In this document: positions 35,394 through 46,277 of the stretch, one piece after another
Position numbering within the stretch: the stretch's first letter is position 1
How the letters are laid out: every line of letters begins with the position of its first letter
Source: Arthrobotrys musiformis
Taxonomy: Eukaryota; Ascomycota; Orbiliomycetes; Orbiliales; Orbiliaceae
Reading direction: 5' to 3'
NCBI GenBank assembly: GCA_036971715.1
Contig: JAVHJL010000007.1
Location: forward strand, 1,860,001-1,924,000
Length of the DNA stretch: 64,000 nucleotides
Notes under the pieces: generated by a model
Database searches by the model: none
The model's input: the letters and a program-made list of their open reading frames with translations, nothing else
What the model was told of the DNA's origin: nothing
Position numbers and translations under genes: made by a program

Positions 35394-38300
35394 TCAACCG
35401 CTGCGCTGAATACTCGAGCTATCGCCCTCCACCATTTCTAATACACTCTGAACCGTTTGTTTCAAGCGCAAGAGGGCTAATGCTACCCCATTTGCAGACC
35501 TAGCGGTCAAAAAATGAAAGCTTCCTAGCGTCTTGTTTCTACCATAGTGTGCCTCTTGGTAGAGCTTTAACGCGCGACTATAGTCACTTTGCTTGTATAG
35601 TGTTCCAGCCATTGCATGGATTATATCAAGCACCGATGGGTCATAGTCACCCAAGTGTTCTTTCCCTCCAGTTGCAGCTTTTTCATAGAACTCCATGGCC
35701 GTTTCGTAATCCTTCATTTCATCGTAAGTTGCAGCCAAATTGCCAAGTGTCTTGTATATGGAAGGATGAGCATCATTGAAAATTCGGGTGTAGCCTTCTA
35801 ATGCTCGATAATAGTATTTCAAAGATTCGTTATGATATCCTTGGCTTTGAAAAACCGTAGCCATACAGTTGACCGTGTCTAAGGTGTACTGATTATCGTC
35901 TCCAAAGGCTGTCTCATAGCCGGCTAGAGCATGATTGAGATACTCGAGTGCTTACTCGGACTCACCCATCTTATGTAACGTAACCCCTATGTTGTGTGAC
36001 ACGTCAAGGGTATTTGGATTTTTGTCGCCTAACTCCGTTTTGTAGACAGCCAAAACCTTTTGGTATCGTTGAATAGCTTCGTCATACCGATTAAGACTGT
36101 CGAAGGCAACCGCCATATTGTTAACTACTTTCATCGTGGGAAGGCTGTTTGAACCAAACGCTGTTTCGAAGCCGGCCAACACTCGCTGGTAATGATCCAA
36201 AGCCTTAGAATAGCTGCCTTGACTCTCGTATACTGCCGCTATATGTTGAGTGACATTCAGAGTGAACGGGCTATTTTTGCCCAACATCGATTCATAACCC
36301 GAAAATGCACGTAAGTAATTCTTTAGTGCGATGTCATACTTACCCATACTAAAAAACACACACCCTATATTATGAATGGTGTTGAGCGTTGCGAGATTTT
36401 GTGCACCCAATAATCTTTGTCTCAGGGCAAGTGCTTGCTCGTACCAATAAAGAGCTTCTTGGTGCTTTCCGCGGGTATCAGTGAATTTGCCTAGTTCGTG
36501 TATTGTGTCGATCAAATCTAAGAAAACACCCCTGCGCTTTGTTTCCTCGTATAGAAGAAAGTCTGAAATTACGGGCTGAAGATGCAGTCTTAGATGTTCC
36601 ACATGGGAGAAAACCCTCGCCTCTTCTATATCATTCCAATTAGAGCTTTCCCGTGCTACACTTCCCCCTTTAATAGCCCTCCCCACTGTTGTGAGAGCTT
36701 CTCTAATAATTTCAAACTTTTCTTCTTCTCTCAAGCGCTCTCTTGCCCACGAATGGATGACTGGATGAATCGTAAAAAATTCAGGGCTCGTGGTCTTCAC
36801 CAGAGAATAAGAGGCAAGTAACGATATTTGGCGTTTGACTGAATCACTCAAAAGTTATAGACCGTTGTAATGATTTAGTCCAATAGTATATGAGGAGAGG
36901 GGGCATACCTTTCAACTTGAGCCCGGTGTTTAAATCATCATCGTACCACAGGTCATGAGAAAGTTCCTTTGGATTCAAGTAGGAACAAGTCAGCAACAAA
37001 AATGTGGCACGCTCGTCTTCGTTCCGTATCGCAGTGAACGATATTTCCCATGTGGTTGAGATAGTATCATCGCGATAGTCCCAATTAAATCTCGGTTTCA
37101 CGGACTGTGCCACCGTAAAGTTGTTTCGATAGTAGTCGATATACTCGCTTACACTGATTCTTGTTTGGCTGATAAAGGCGCCTGCTAAACTGATCGCTAG
37201 CGGCATACCACCTAGTAATTCAATGAGGGTGCGTAATATAGCATCGTTGTCTAGAAACTCTAAGTACTGTCCATTCAATATCCTCTGATTTATTGGTCTT
37301 ACCTCGGTCTTCAAGACTAGTGAAGCTGGCTAGTAGGCTAATTGCATCTCGCTCCTCCAAACCATCTACCTCCATCTGCATATATGGCGCACGTGTAAAT
37401 TCAGGCCTGCGGCTGGTAATGATAACAGTACCACCACCTGACTTCGGAAAGGAATCGCTAAGGTTGAAACTTTCAAGGTCGTCGGCGTTATCGTAAATCA
37501 ACAGCCATTTGTGATTCCCGGGTAGTCTAAGCCAGTTCAAAAAAGCAGTCCGAATTTTTTTGGCGTGAATTGGTCTATTGTCTATATTCCCTTCTGCATC
37601 GATTATGGTCTGTATTCCAAGCCTTCTCCCAAGCTGTCGGTAGTCGGGATCAGACTCCGGCCACATTATGGCAGCCTGTACTTCGACAATCTGGGCCATT
37701 ATGTCAACAAAACTGTTGTGAATGGAATCCTCGTTCACAGCCGATATCCAAAAAATTGCACTATAGATCATTTGTGTTCGGTGAATATATTCTATTGCGA
37801 TTTGGGTTTTCCCTATCCCTCCAGGACCTACAAGCGCCAGCCATCCCACATTATTAAAAGATCTCGGTTCCGACAGGCATTTTTGCATTGCTGATGGTAT
37901 GGTTTCCCTGCCTCTGAAGTCAATATTCTTGGGGATGGATAGGCTTAATGGAACGTTGAAATTTATTCCTGGAGTCTTTTGTCGTTCTGTGCATACTTGT
38001 TAACTTACACGTCTTCTAATTTCAATCGAAAAGATTTAAATGTTGAATCATTAAATAAACTTACGTGAGGCCACTAAATATTGACACAGTAGACAACCAC
38101 ACGTACTGAATCAGCACCTCAGCCTATAGCTCCTCTTTATGTAAAGTCATACCTGGTGGTATTTGAGCAAGGAGCTCCTTGGCGTATGCGGCAGCTGTCA
38201 ACGCTGCATAAGGTTGCCAATCCTTGTTTTTGTGACTGTCCGCATAGTCCGATATCCCGCGAATTACGGCGCAGGGAAAATCGTTCATCAGGCCAGCCGC

Positions 38301-39101
38301 CTCCATTTCAAAACAAATAGCACCGCTGGCGCTCCCAATCTCATCCCTAATGACACCATCCTTCATGACCTGGTTCCCGGACGCTATGATCCCGAAGTGG
38401 AGGTATGGGTGGTCATACTTCCTATTCTTGCGTTTAATCTCCTGCTCACGGTTGCAGTCGGCGCAACGAGGGCATTCACCGCACGTTTCACATACGCTGA
38501 TTTGAGGCTCTTTTTCCTTGATGTGGTAGTATTCGGCGGAGAACAGACGATCGGCACTCACGCCCGGGTGGCAGAACCTGTCATCGATTTCTTGAACCTT
38601 TTTAACCGTCTTTAAAACCTGTGCGCCCCGTTTTTTTGGATGAATAGAGTCCAAAGTCCTTAGAGCACTCAGAAGTATGGGTGGCGGCCGGTTCAGGTGG
38701 CTTTTCGGGATAATCTTTCCCCCTTTCACTCTATCACCAAAATCATATTGGTCAACGCCCCCGAATCGGCCGGTGGGCCAGCTAACGGCAACGTCACCAA
38801 GACGGATATCTGTAGAACTACGTGGTATTCCGCCCCCAATGCCTACCAAGAGACCAAATCTCAGGTGCGGGAAACTCATACGCATTTGATTGGCTACGGT
38901 CGCTGCGTTGACGGTGCCAGCACCGCTGGACGCGATGATCACATTGTGTTCCCCTATCCGGCCAGCATGGTAGATATTGTTATCAGCCTGAGAGGTCTGA
39001 AGCTTCGGGTGCTTGTCGTCCAGAATTTCCAGCGCGGCAGCTAGCTCGATCGGAAGTGCGCAGATCCACCCTACAGCATAATCTGTATTCTCGAATCCCA
39101 T
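35394..39101 (-). CDS. NLR: PNP-UDP domain, NB-ARC, TPR; premature stop in TPRs
   Basis: Exons 39101-38153, 37986-37303, 37259-36909 and 36838-35394 join in phase. The 166-nt first intron removes a TAG; the others are 43 and 70 nt. The N-terminus is a nucleoside-phosphorylase-like domain (DYAVGWICALPIELAAA, GLLVGIGGGIP, ASGNQVMKDG, FEMEAAGLMNDFP, VIRGISDYAD). The NB-ARC follows with P-loop LVGPGGIGKTQ, Walker B LLIYDNADD, VIITSRR and GGMPLAISLAGAFI. The C-terminal half is a Kinesin-light-chain-type TPR array. An in-frame TAA at 35952, where the repeat predicts Gln or similar, would truncate the protein at about 957 of 1142 residues, removing the last TPRs. PNP-NLRs are intracellular sensors in fungal incompatibility and defence. 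It is divergent from the small protein at 39.9 kb, sharing an upstream region of about 0.8 kb. Confidence 0.8.
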
Positions 39102-39890
39102 AGTCGGGCTGGGGCTTGCTACTACAAGTTACAGTCAGCAACTCCAAATCTGTAGCACTGCTAGCAGGCGTTATAAAATGTAATGTATCTGTTGAGTCCA
39201 TACCAAGCACCGTAATTGTAAGCAACGCAGTCACCACGGAAGAAACTGTCGACCAGCCCAACATAATAGCAGTGTTCAAGCACGTTTATCTCAAGTATAT
39301 CTGGAGACGAAAAAGTGTGATATATACTAGAGTAAAGCGAGGTCTTAATAATTAATTGTTGTTAAGGTACGTAAAGATCCACCGTCTAGATCTGTGCGGG
39401 GTTTTTTTTTGTCAGGCGGCTAGCAGTTTTAGTGGTGCAGCAGAAGACTCCTCTTTATGATTGGACATAACCAGCCTTTGCTCAGCCAAGATATTCAGAA
39501 TTTCGGAGCTGTTCAGCGTAGCTAGCTGTAAATGTCGAAAAGTGGCCTTGGGCCGCGCCATGACTATTGTTCATCTGGCCCCGACATTTGTTCACGGTGA
39601 TTTCTGATTTCTGCAAAATCTGGTTTGGATGTTCGTAGGCCTAAAATAGTATTTAAAGCTCATTTTCGAGATTTGGGGGGATTTGCCGACAGCCAATGAT
39701 ACAATTTATATTTATCCACAAACAATAAAAAAAAGCAAAAACATTCCAGATTCTCCGAACCAGCTGATATCAGGCCTTTTTGGGGAGTCAAGGCTTCTAA
39801 ATTTCATCCGGACTTCGATCGCCATCATTGAAATCGGATCGCCCCCATGAAATACGAGATATCGAAGCTTTGGAAAGCATACTACGCAAT
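39102..39890. promoter_or_regulatory. Shared upstream region of NLR and small effector candidate
   Basis: About 790 bp between divergently transcribed genes. No gene fits inside it. The shared position suggests possible co-regulation, which the sequence alone cannot show. Confidence 0.35.
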
Positions 39891-40541
39891 ATGAGCACGA
39901 GATCGATAAGTTTATCAACGCTGGTTGTACGAGAGTCCCTTGCCCTGGGCCGCTTTGTGGTCGACATCGAAAACCCCACGGAAGATTTCCATGACAGCAA
40001 ACTTCTTACGGCCAACGTTGGTGAATATAATACCACGATCAGGCCAAGTAATAGCTCTAAGGACTCATTGAATTTCATACGCGGCAAACATATATCTTTA
40101 TCGCGATCTCTGGAAAACATAGACAAGCTATATCGCAGAAGGTACCGACTCGAAAACCCAATAATCGTGTTGGAAAATATCTGCGGGGACAAAAACACAA
40201 GAGCATGGTTGGAAGACACGATGGGAACTGAACTCGAAATTTACATGGTCGTCGGGCTTGAAACGGTCGACGTTCCGTTGAAAGATAAGACCTTGGAGTT
40301 AGTCTACATGGCCCAGTACCGTCGATTGGACTTTTCCTGGTTCTCGATCAGGGAAATGGAAATCACGGTTCTACAGAAAAATCAATGGCTCCCCAAGAGA
40401 ACTATTAGAGTTGATGATATGGAGGATCCCGAAGATGCGGTCAGTGTGACATTAGCATCCACTCCATCCCAAGATGATGAGGATTCAGGTGCAAGCAATG
40501 AAGGTTACGATTTTCAACCCGTTTCTAGTACAATCCTGTAG
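39891..40541 (+). CDS. Small fungal protein, candidate gasdermin-like or other cell-death effector
   Basis: An open frame of 216 aa from the first in-frame ATG at 39891. The frame is open upstream to 39801 without ATG, so a 5' exon is possible. Visible blocks are LALGRFVVDIENPTEDFHD near the start, a basic central part (RRRYRLENP), WLEDTMGTELEIYMVVGLE, then an AQYRRLDFSWFS block and an acidic Ser-rich tail (residues about 175-216). This layout recalls a widespread family of fungal proteins with an LGxxVxNPxxDFHDP start and a (V/I)YMVVGxxT centre that I cannot name with certainty. Fungal gasdermins have similar size and are known to sit beside subtilisin- or CHAT-protease genes, and here the next gene is a TPR-CHAT protein. 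That makes a cleavable pore-forming effector plausible, but it is inference from position and size. No signal peptide or obvious TM helix. Confidence 0.65.
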   Translation: MSTRSISLSTLVVRESLALGRFVVDIENPTEDFHDSKLLTANVGEYNTTIRPSNSSKDSLNFIRGKHISLSRSLENIDKLYRRRYRLENPIIVLENICGDKNTRAWLEDTMGTELEIYMVVGLETVDVPLKDKTLELVYMAQYRRLDFSWFSIREMEITVLQKNQWLPKRTIRVDDMEDPEDAVSVTLASTPSQDDEDSGASNEGYDFQPVSSTIL

Positions 40542-41780
40542 ATTTCTACCCGGAATTTCTGTGGGCCTAGCATATAACTACGGTCAATATATCCTTCTAC
40601 AAATTTTTGTTGCACGCTGGGAGAACGGGTGTACGATTTCCTTTGTCTTTTTCTCTTTCAGCCAGATGTACTTGCAATAATGTATTTAGCAATTAAACAA
40701 GCATTTCAGTACCAACTTCCATATATTTTGATCTTCTAGCATTGCGATAATAGGATGATTTGCTTTGATCAATTGAACAGGTATATGTTATATCCTACAG
40801 ACGAGCGATGGGCCTGTTAATTCCCAATAAGACATATTTTAGGAATATTGAATATGTTAAACGGTGCACCGGCTAGCTGCTACCGGCTGGTTGCTACTGG
40901 CCTGATTAATAAAGAATGAATATCCTAATATAGTACTAACTTCGTTATGTACTTGAAGGCCTCTATATCAGGAAAGGATTTAGTTTATTGTTAGCCCACC
41001 ATGGTACCACTTACGTTAAGGTGGCCACTTGGTTGTTGATATCCAATAAACTACGTGATCTCATTTTCTGTATCCTGTATTTAAAGTGACCCCGCAATGA
41101 CCAGCCGGCCCCCACCTGTATTTCTTTATACCGATTCAATTACTTCGAGGTGTTCGGGTAGTCCAACATGTTGGGCCTTTTTAATCATTCCGTAATATGT
41201 GAATAACCACACACTACTAGTTAGGATCACTATTGTGCTACTATCATGATCATATAATTCTTAGGCTGAGGAACCCGAGCCCGGGAGGCGGCCCCGCTAG
41301 TTCAAGAACTTCTTTTCTGAGGTCAAAGGCGGGTAAAACATGCAGATTCTGCTTTCTTTATAGTCACTTGACGACTCCGTTGGGTATCTTTACGGGTTCC
41401 ATGCTAACATGGGACGTTCCGCCGATATTCTTTTAGCATTGCTGTCACCCTAACCCGAATTTCTCCTGCGGGCCTCTTTTATAACGAAACTACTAGCCGA
41501 TGGAGGTCCTGTCCCTAATTTGATACAATACCGCAGGGTCTCAACACGAAGCACAAATAAGCATAAATGAAAATAGAAGCAGGAGTAAAAATTTATGAGG
41601 ATGAAGAGGTATTATGATCACCATACCAAACTTGAGATGTATGCACCGCGTCAAAGAAGCATATGTGGGGGGGGGGGGGGGGGGGGGGGGAATGACGAGA
41701 AATGGTTGATAAGCAGTATTTGAACAATAGTAAATAATCAGACGGGTATCTTTATGTTTGTCTTCATCACCGTGGAAAGG
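40542..41780. other. Intergenic between convergent genes, with a 24-G tract
   Basis: About 1.2 kb of 3' flanks with no gene. A run of 24 G lies at 41667-41690, an extreme homopolymer that may be a G-quadruplex former or an assembly weak point. Confidence 0.6.
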
Positions 41781-44700
41781 CTACGCGCCGATATGAATGA
41801 ACGGAGCCCACGCTAAATAGTTTTTTTTGAACCGACGCTGCCGCATCAGCTCCCTCGTCGCTTGGTGCAGAGCTTTGGCTACGCTGCAATGTAGATTACT
41901 GGAGCCGCCTTCCAGTAGATATTCGTAGAAAGCTCTGGAAACAATACTTGCGGGTTTATCCTGCGCCTCCCAGAGTGTGCCAATGACGTGCGGGTACCCG
42001 GCGAGCTGGAAAGCGTTTGCTATGTGTATCATTTCATCCCTCAGCCGCTCTGCCGAAATTTTCGCAGTGGAACAGGCAGATAGGTACGCTAGTTGAGCTC
42101 TGGAGTGTCTAACTCTCGCGAGGTCGTCTACGGTGAGCTTCTCCTCAAGTCTCTCGTCTGAGGTCTTTTGCGAACCCCTGAGAAGTAGGTAGCTATCGGA
42201 TGGGCTTTTTGGCGGATCTGATGATGGTTCGAAACCCACGGAGAGCCCGTGACAAGAGAAATGTATGATGCTGGAATGTTCGACGTGGCGGAGAACCTCT
42301 TCTCTTGACTCTTCTCTCAGTTTGGCGGTCTTATAATGCCTACCGATAACTTCTTCAATCGCCTTGATCTCGCCTTCAAAATCCAGATCTTCATCATGGG
42401 CGCTGATCAACAGAGCCTGCCCCTCCGTTCCGATCTGAAGCTTTTGTATTTTATCTCTTGCAAACCTCAATGCTTTGGCTGTCGAAATATAAGAAGATAT
42501 CACGAAATCCATCGCACTTTCCATGGGATCCCCCCCGTTACCGTCGTCATATACCCCAGCAGCGTGAAGGGGCGCGCCGTTCATGATCCCGTTCGTGACC
42601 CACCAAATCCGAGGTAGTGTGTGGCATTTGTCTGGAGTCTGATTCCGTTCCAAAAAGCCCAATTCCCCGAGTACCGGCTTCACCGCAGCTAACCAAAGCC
42701 ACTTCAAGATTTCTTTCATCTGCTTGTTATTTTCGGCTACTTTTTTTAAGCTTTGGCTAGACATTTGGCTTAGGGTCGACAACATGCGCTCGGCTTCAGA
42801 GTGATCAAGGTTTTCTAGGGCGAGAGCTTTTGTTCCCTTGTTGGTGATTATCAAGGCGTCACTGCGTATGCCAGTGATGTTGAAGGCCACGAGGGGCCCT
42901 TCGCTAGCCAGAGCCTTCAGCTCTTCCATGTTAGGAGGTAGTTGAAATCCAGCAAATTCAGGTATCTCTCGAATTTCATCCTCAATTTTCGTAAGTTCCC
43001 GTTCTATGTAAAAGAGGCGATCGTCATCTCGTTCTCCCGATTTCTTTTCCGAGGGGATATCAGTCTCATCGGATGGTACTGCGGAGAGTCGATATCTCAA
43101 ACTTTCATAGCGGTCATAGAGATCGGGGTCGTGTTCTCGGAGGGTAAAAACATCACTCTGATAGTCGATAGTGAGGCCTGCTATCACACCCCGACCGGTT
43201 TCAATCAAATCGAAGGCTACCCTTGCGGGCTTCCCGGCATGCAAGGCCAACGAACAGGCAAGAGCTGAAAGACCATTGGCTTGAGAAAGGACGTATTCGT
43301 GATCGCGGCGAGGGAGATATCTCGGACTGACGCGTGGCAGGAGGAAAGTGGCATCAGCTGCAACATCGGCAGCTTCGGCGTAGTCCTTTTGGTGATGATA
43401 TAATTGGGCGAGTCGTTTGCCTTTCTGTATTCTAGATAACGGCGAGACATATAATATTGAAAAGGATTCCTTGAGTCGAATTATGGCCTTCTCCATATCC
43501 TCCTGTCTCCCAAGCCTGTCGAACCTGGAGGTGTAGTGGTCTGAGAGGTTGCTGAGACGGCCGGCAAGGCTCGAACTATTATTAGGAGTGGCAGCAATTC
43601 CCTGTTCTGCCACAGTTATAGCCTTCTCCAAATCCTCTAGCTTCCCTAGTCTGTCAAATCTGGAACTGTAACGATTTGAGGGAGTATTAAGATATGCGGG
43701 TTTTTTCAGAGCATTATCAGTAGCAACAACAGCCTGCTCTGCCGCAGCCACGGAATTCTCAAGATCTTCTTCATTTTTAAGGCTGTCGAATCTGGAGCTG
43801 TAGCGATTTGATAGATTATTAAGGTGGTCAGCAAGGTCCGGGCTGTCACTTGGAGTAGCAGCAACAGTTTGTTCAGCAACTATTACGGCCTTCTCCAAAT
43901 CTTCCTGCTTCCCAAGTCTATCAAACCTAGAATTATAGCAGATTGACAGATTATTAAGATGACCGGCAAAACCAAAGCTTTCCTTGGATGTAGCAGCGAC
44001 AGCTCGCTCAGCAGCAGACACCGCCATTTCAAGATCCCCCAATCTTCCGAGCCTGTTAAACCTGGAATTATAACAGAATGACAGACTATGAAGTCGTCTA
44101 GCTAATTCCGTATTATCGTTAGAAGTGCTAGCTACTGATTGTTCTATAGCAGCTATAGCTTCCTCCAGATCGTCTTGTCTTCCAAGTCTATTAAACCTAG
44201 AATTATAGGCGTTTGAGAGGGTGTTCAGATAAGCAGGTCTCCAGACACTACTCTCAGGGGTAGCAGCGACGGCTTCTTTCGCGGCGGTTATAGCTTTCTG
44301 CAAGTCTTCCAGCCCCCCTAGCATATCAAATCTAGAGACATATAAGTCCGAGAGCGTGCTGAGACAGGCAGGCCTATTTATACTTTCGTTAGAGATATTT
44401 GCGATTGCTTGTTCAGCGGCAACTATAGCCCTCTCAAGATCTTCCAACTTTCCAAATCTGTCAAATCTATAACCATAGTGGCACGACAGAGCATTCCAAT
44501 ATGTAGGCTTGTTTGGGCAGCTATTTGAGGTAATAGTGACTGCTTGCTCCGCGATGACTATCGCTTTATCTAGATCTTCCGGCCTTCCTAGTCTATCGAA
44601 TTTGGAAATATAGCGGTTCGAGAGGTTGTGAAGACACGCAGCTCTGTTCAGACTGTTCTCAGTAGTAGCAGCAACGGCCTGTTCTGAAGCAGTCAAAGCC

Positions 44701-46277
44701 TTCTCCAAATCTTCCCAATTTCCAATTGTGTCAAATCTAGTGTCATATTGATTTGAGAGAGTATTGAGATAGACTGCTCTCTGTGGGTTGCTGTCACTGA
44801 TCGCGGCTACAGCCCGCTCCGCTGTCGCAACGGATTTTTCCAAATCTTCCAGCTTTCCTAGTGTCTCGAACTTAACGACATAACAGTTCGAAAGATTGTT
44901 AAGACGGCTAGCAAGCTCCAGACTATCTTCAGAAGTAGCAGCAACGGCTTGCTCTGCAGTAACTATAGCTCTTTCAAAGTCTTTTTGATCTCCAAGTATA
45001 TTAAATCTGGAGCTGAAGTAATTAGAAAGATTGTTAAAGCAGGCGCCTCTGCTCAGATCGTCTTCGGTAGTAGTGGCGATGACCTCTTCTGCGATAGTTA
45101 TGGCTTTGTCGAGATCTTCCTGACTTCCGAGTCTGTTGAATTTAGAACCGTAATGGGTTGAAAGATTGATAAGACACGCCGTTCTACCCGGGCTAGTACT
45201 ATTATTGGGAATGGATGCGATGGCTTTCTCCGCGGCGTTTATAGCTCTTTCTAAATCTTCCTGATTTCCGAAAGTATCAAACTTCAAGCTATAATAGTTC
45301 GAGAGATTGCTAAGACATTTTGCTCTATCCGGACTGTTATCAGCAGTGGCTGCAGCGGCTTGCTCGGCGGCAGTTATAGCCTTTTCGAGATCCTCTTGTA
45401 TACCAAAGCTATGAAATCGAGAATTGTAGCAGGTTGAAAGATTAATGAGACAGTCAGCAAGACTTAAGCTTTCTTCTGAAAGAGCAATAGATACAGCCCG
45501 TTCAGCTGTGGCTATAGCTTTCTCAAGATCTTCCCGATTTCTGAGTGTGTTAAATCTAGAATTATAATGAGTTGAGAGATTAGTAATATGACCAACAAAG
45601 TCCGGGCTGTTTTCAGGAGTCATAAGAACGGCTTTTCCAGCTGTAATTATACTTTTCTCGAGATCTTCCAGCTTTCCGTACATATTAAATCTGGAGCTAT
45701 AGCGATTCGAGAGATTGTTGAGACATGCCGCCTTATCTGGATTGTCTTCGGAAGCGAGAGCGATATCGACGGCCTGCTCAGCAGCAGCTACTGCCTTCTT
45801 TAGATCTTCCTGTCTTCCGAATCTCTCAAATTTGGAGCTATAGTAATTTGAGAGGTTGTTAAGACATGACGCTTTCTTCGAGCTGTCATCAAAAATAAGT
45901 TCAATAGCTTGTTCCACAATCGCTATGGCTTTTTCTAAATCATTCTCATTTCCAAGTTCATCAAACTTTAGATTGTAGTAGTTCGAAAGGTTGGTAAGAG
46001 TTCCTGGTTTGTCTGGGTGCTCATCAGAAGTAGCTGCGACGGCTTCCTCAGCAGCAGCTATAGCCTTTTCTAGGTCTTCCTGACCTCCGAGCCTCATGTA
46101 ACGACTTCCATAATAAACAGATATGTTGTTGAGATGGACCGCTCGAGCTAAATCGTCTTCTGGTGTATCCCCTAGCAAACCTTCTGCCATAACAATCGCA
46201 ATATCAAGAGCTCCTATTTGACCCGTCTCCTCATAACTTGAGTAAAAGAATTTATGAAGCTCGTCTGCTTCCTCCAT
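41781..46277 (-). CDS. TPR-CHAT protein (caspase-like protease with about 20 TPR-like repeats)
   Basis: An intact single-exon frame of 1498 aa. From about residue 50 to 960 there are about 20 repeats of 44-46 residues with the consensus core xEDLEKAIxxAEQAVA...LNNLSNRYSSRFDRLG, a TPR-like helical array. The C-terminal 400 residues form a CHAT domain: the catalytic His lies in IIHFSCHG and the catalytic Cys in LAYLSACSTA, followed by HIANAFQLAGYPHVIGTLW, all characteristic. CHAT proteases (clan CD) include separase relatives and bacterial TPR-CHAT (Craspase), which is activated through its TPR arm and cleaves a specific partner; fungal CHAT genes are often next to gasdermin genes. No signal peptide, so it is cytoplasmic. 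It is convergent with the small protein at 39.9 kb. Both catalytic residues are present and no stop interrupts the long repeat array, unlike neighbouring NLR genes, so it is likely functional. Confidence 0.92.
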   Translation of the reverse strand: MEEADELHKFFYSSYEETGQIGALDIAIVMAEGLLGDTPEDDLARAVHLNNISVYYGSRYMRLGGQEDLEKAIAAAEEAVAATSDEHPDKPGTLTNLSNYYNLKFDELGNENDLEKAIAIVEQAIELIFDDSSKKASCLNNLSNYYSSKFERFGRQEDLKKAVAAAEQAVDIALASEDNPDKAACLNNLSNRYSSRFNMYGKLEDLEKSIITAGKAVLMTPENSPDFVGHITNLSTHYNSRFNTLRNREDLEKAIATAERAVSIALSEESLSLADCLINLSTCYNSRFHSFGIQEDLEKAITAAEQAAAATADNSPDRAKCLSNLSNYYSLKFDTFGNQEDLERAINAAEKAIASIPNNSTSPGRTACLINLSTHYGSKFNRLGSQEDLDKAITIAEEVIATTTEDDLSRGACFNNLSNYFSSRFNILGDQKDFERAIVTAEQAVAATSEDSLELASRLNNLSNCYVVKFETLGKLEDLEKSVATAERAVAAISDSNPQRAVYLNTLSNQYDTRFDTIGNWEDLEKALTASEQAVAATTENSLNRAACLHNLSNRYISKFDRLGRPEDLDKAIVIAEQAVTITSNSCPNKPTYWNALSCHYGYRFDRFGKLEDLERAIVAAEQAIANISNESINRPACLSTLSDLYVSRFDMLGGLEDLQKAITAAKEAVAATPESSVWRPAYLNTLSNAYNSRFNRLGRQDDLEEAIAAIEQSVASTSNDNTELARRLHSLSFCYNSRFNRLGRLGDLEMAVSAAERAVAATSKESFGFAGHLNNLSICYNSRFDRLGKQEDLEKAVIVAEQTVAATPSDSPDLADHLNNLSNRYSSRFDSLKNEEDLENSVAAAEQAVVATDNALKKPAYLNTPSNRYSSRFDRLGKLEDLEKAITVAEQGIAATPNNSSSLAGRLSNLSDHYTSRFDRLGRQEDMEKAIIRLKESFSILYVSPLSRIQKGKRLAQLYHHQKDYAEAADVAADATFLLPRVSPRYLPRRDHEYVLSQANGLSALACSLALHAGKPARVAFDLIETGRGVIAGLTIDYQSDVFTLREHDPDLYDRYESLRYRLSAVPSDETDIPSEKKSGERDDDRLFYIERELTKIEDEIREIPEFAGFQLPPNMEELKALASEGPLVAFNITGIRSDALIITNKGTKALALENLDHSEAERMLSTLSQMSSQSLKKVAENNKQMKEILKWLWLAAVKPVLGELGFLERNQTPDKCHTLPRIWWVTNGIMNGAPLHAAGVYDDGNGGDPMESAMDFVISSYISTAKALRFARDKIQKLQIGTEGQALLISAHDEDLDFEGEIKAIEEVIGRHYKTAKLREESREEVLRHVEHSSIIHFSCHGLSVGFEPSSDPPKSPSDSYLLLRGSQKTSDERLEEKLTVDDLARVRHSRAQLAYLSACSTAKISAERLRDEMIHIANAFQLAGYPHVIGTLWEAQDKPASIVSRAFYEYLLEGGSSNLHCSVAKALHQATRELMRQRRFKKNYLAWAPFIHIGA

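Noticed and set aside
37260..37302. Apparent frameshift in the NB-ARC domain
   Set aside because: A 43-nt intron with GTAAGA and TTAG borders restores a normal NB-ARC sequence (REFLDNDAILR).
38124..38126. TAG at the end of the PNP domain frame
   Set aside because: A GTATGA donor at 38152 and an AG acceptor at 37987 share phase and remove it, joining PNP to the NB-ARC exon.
41781..46277. TPR array as an assembly artefact
   Set aside because: Units differ at many positions and the frame is intact for 4.5 kb, so collapse or false expansion is unlikely to explain it.
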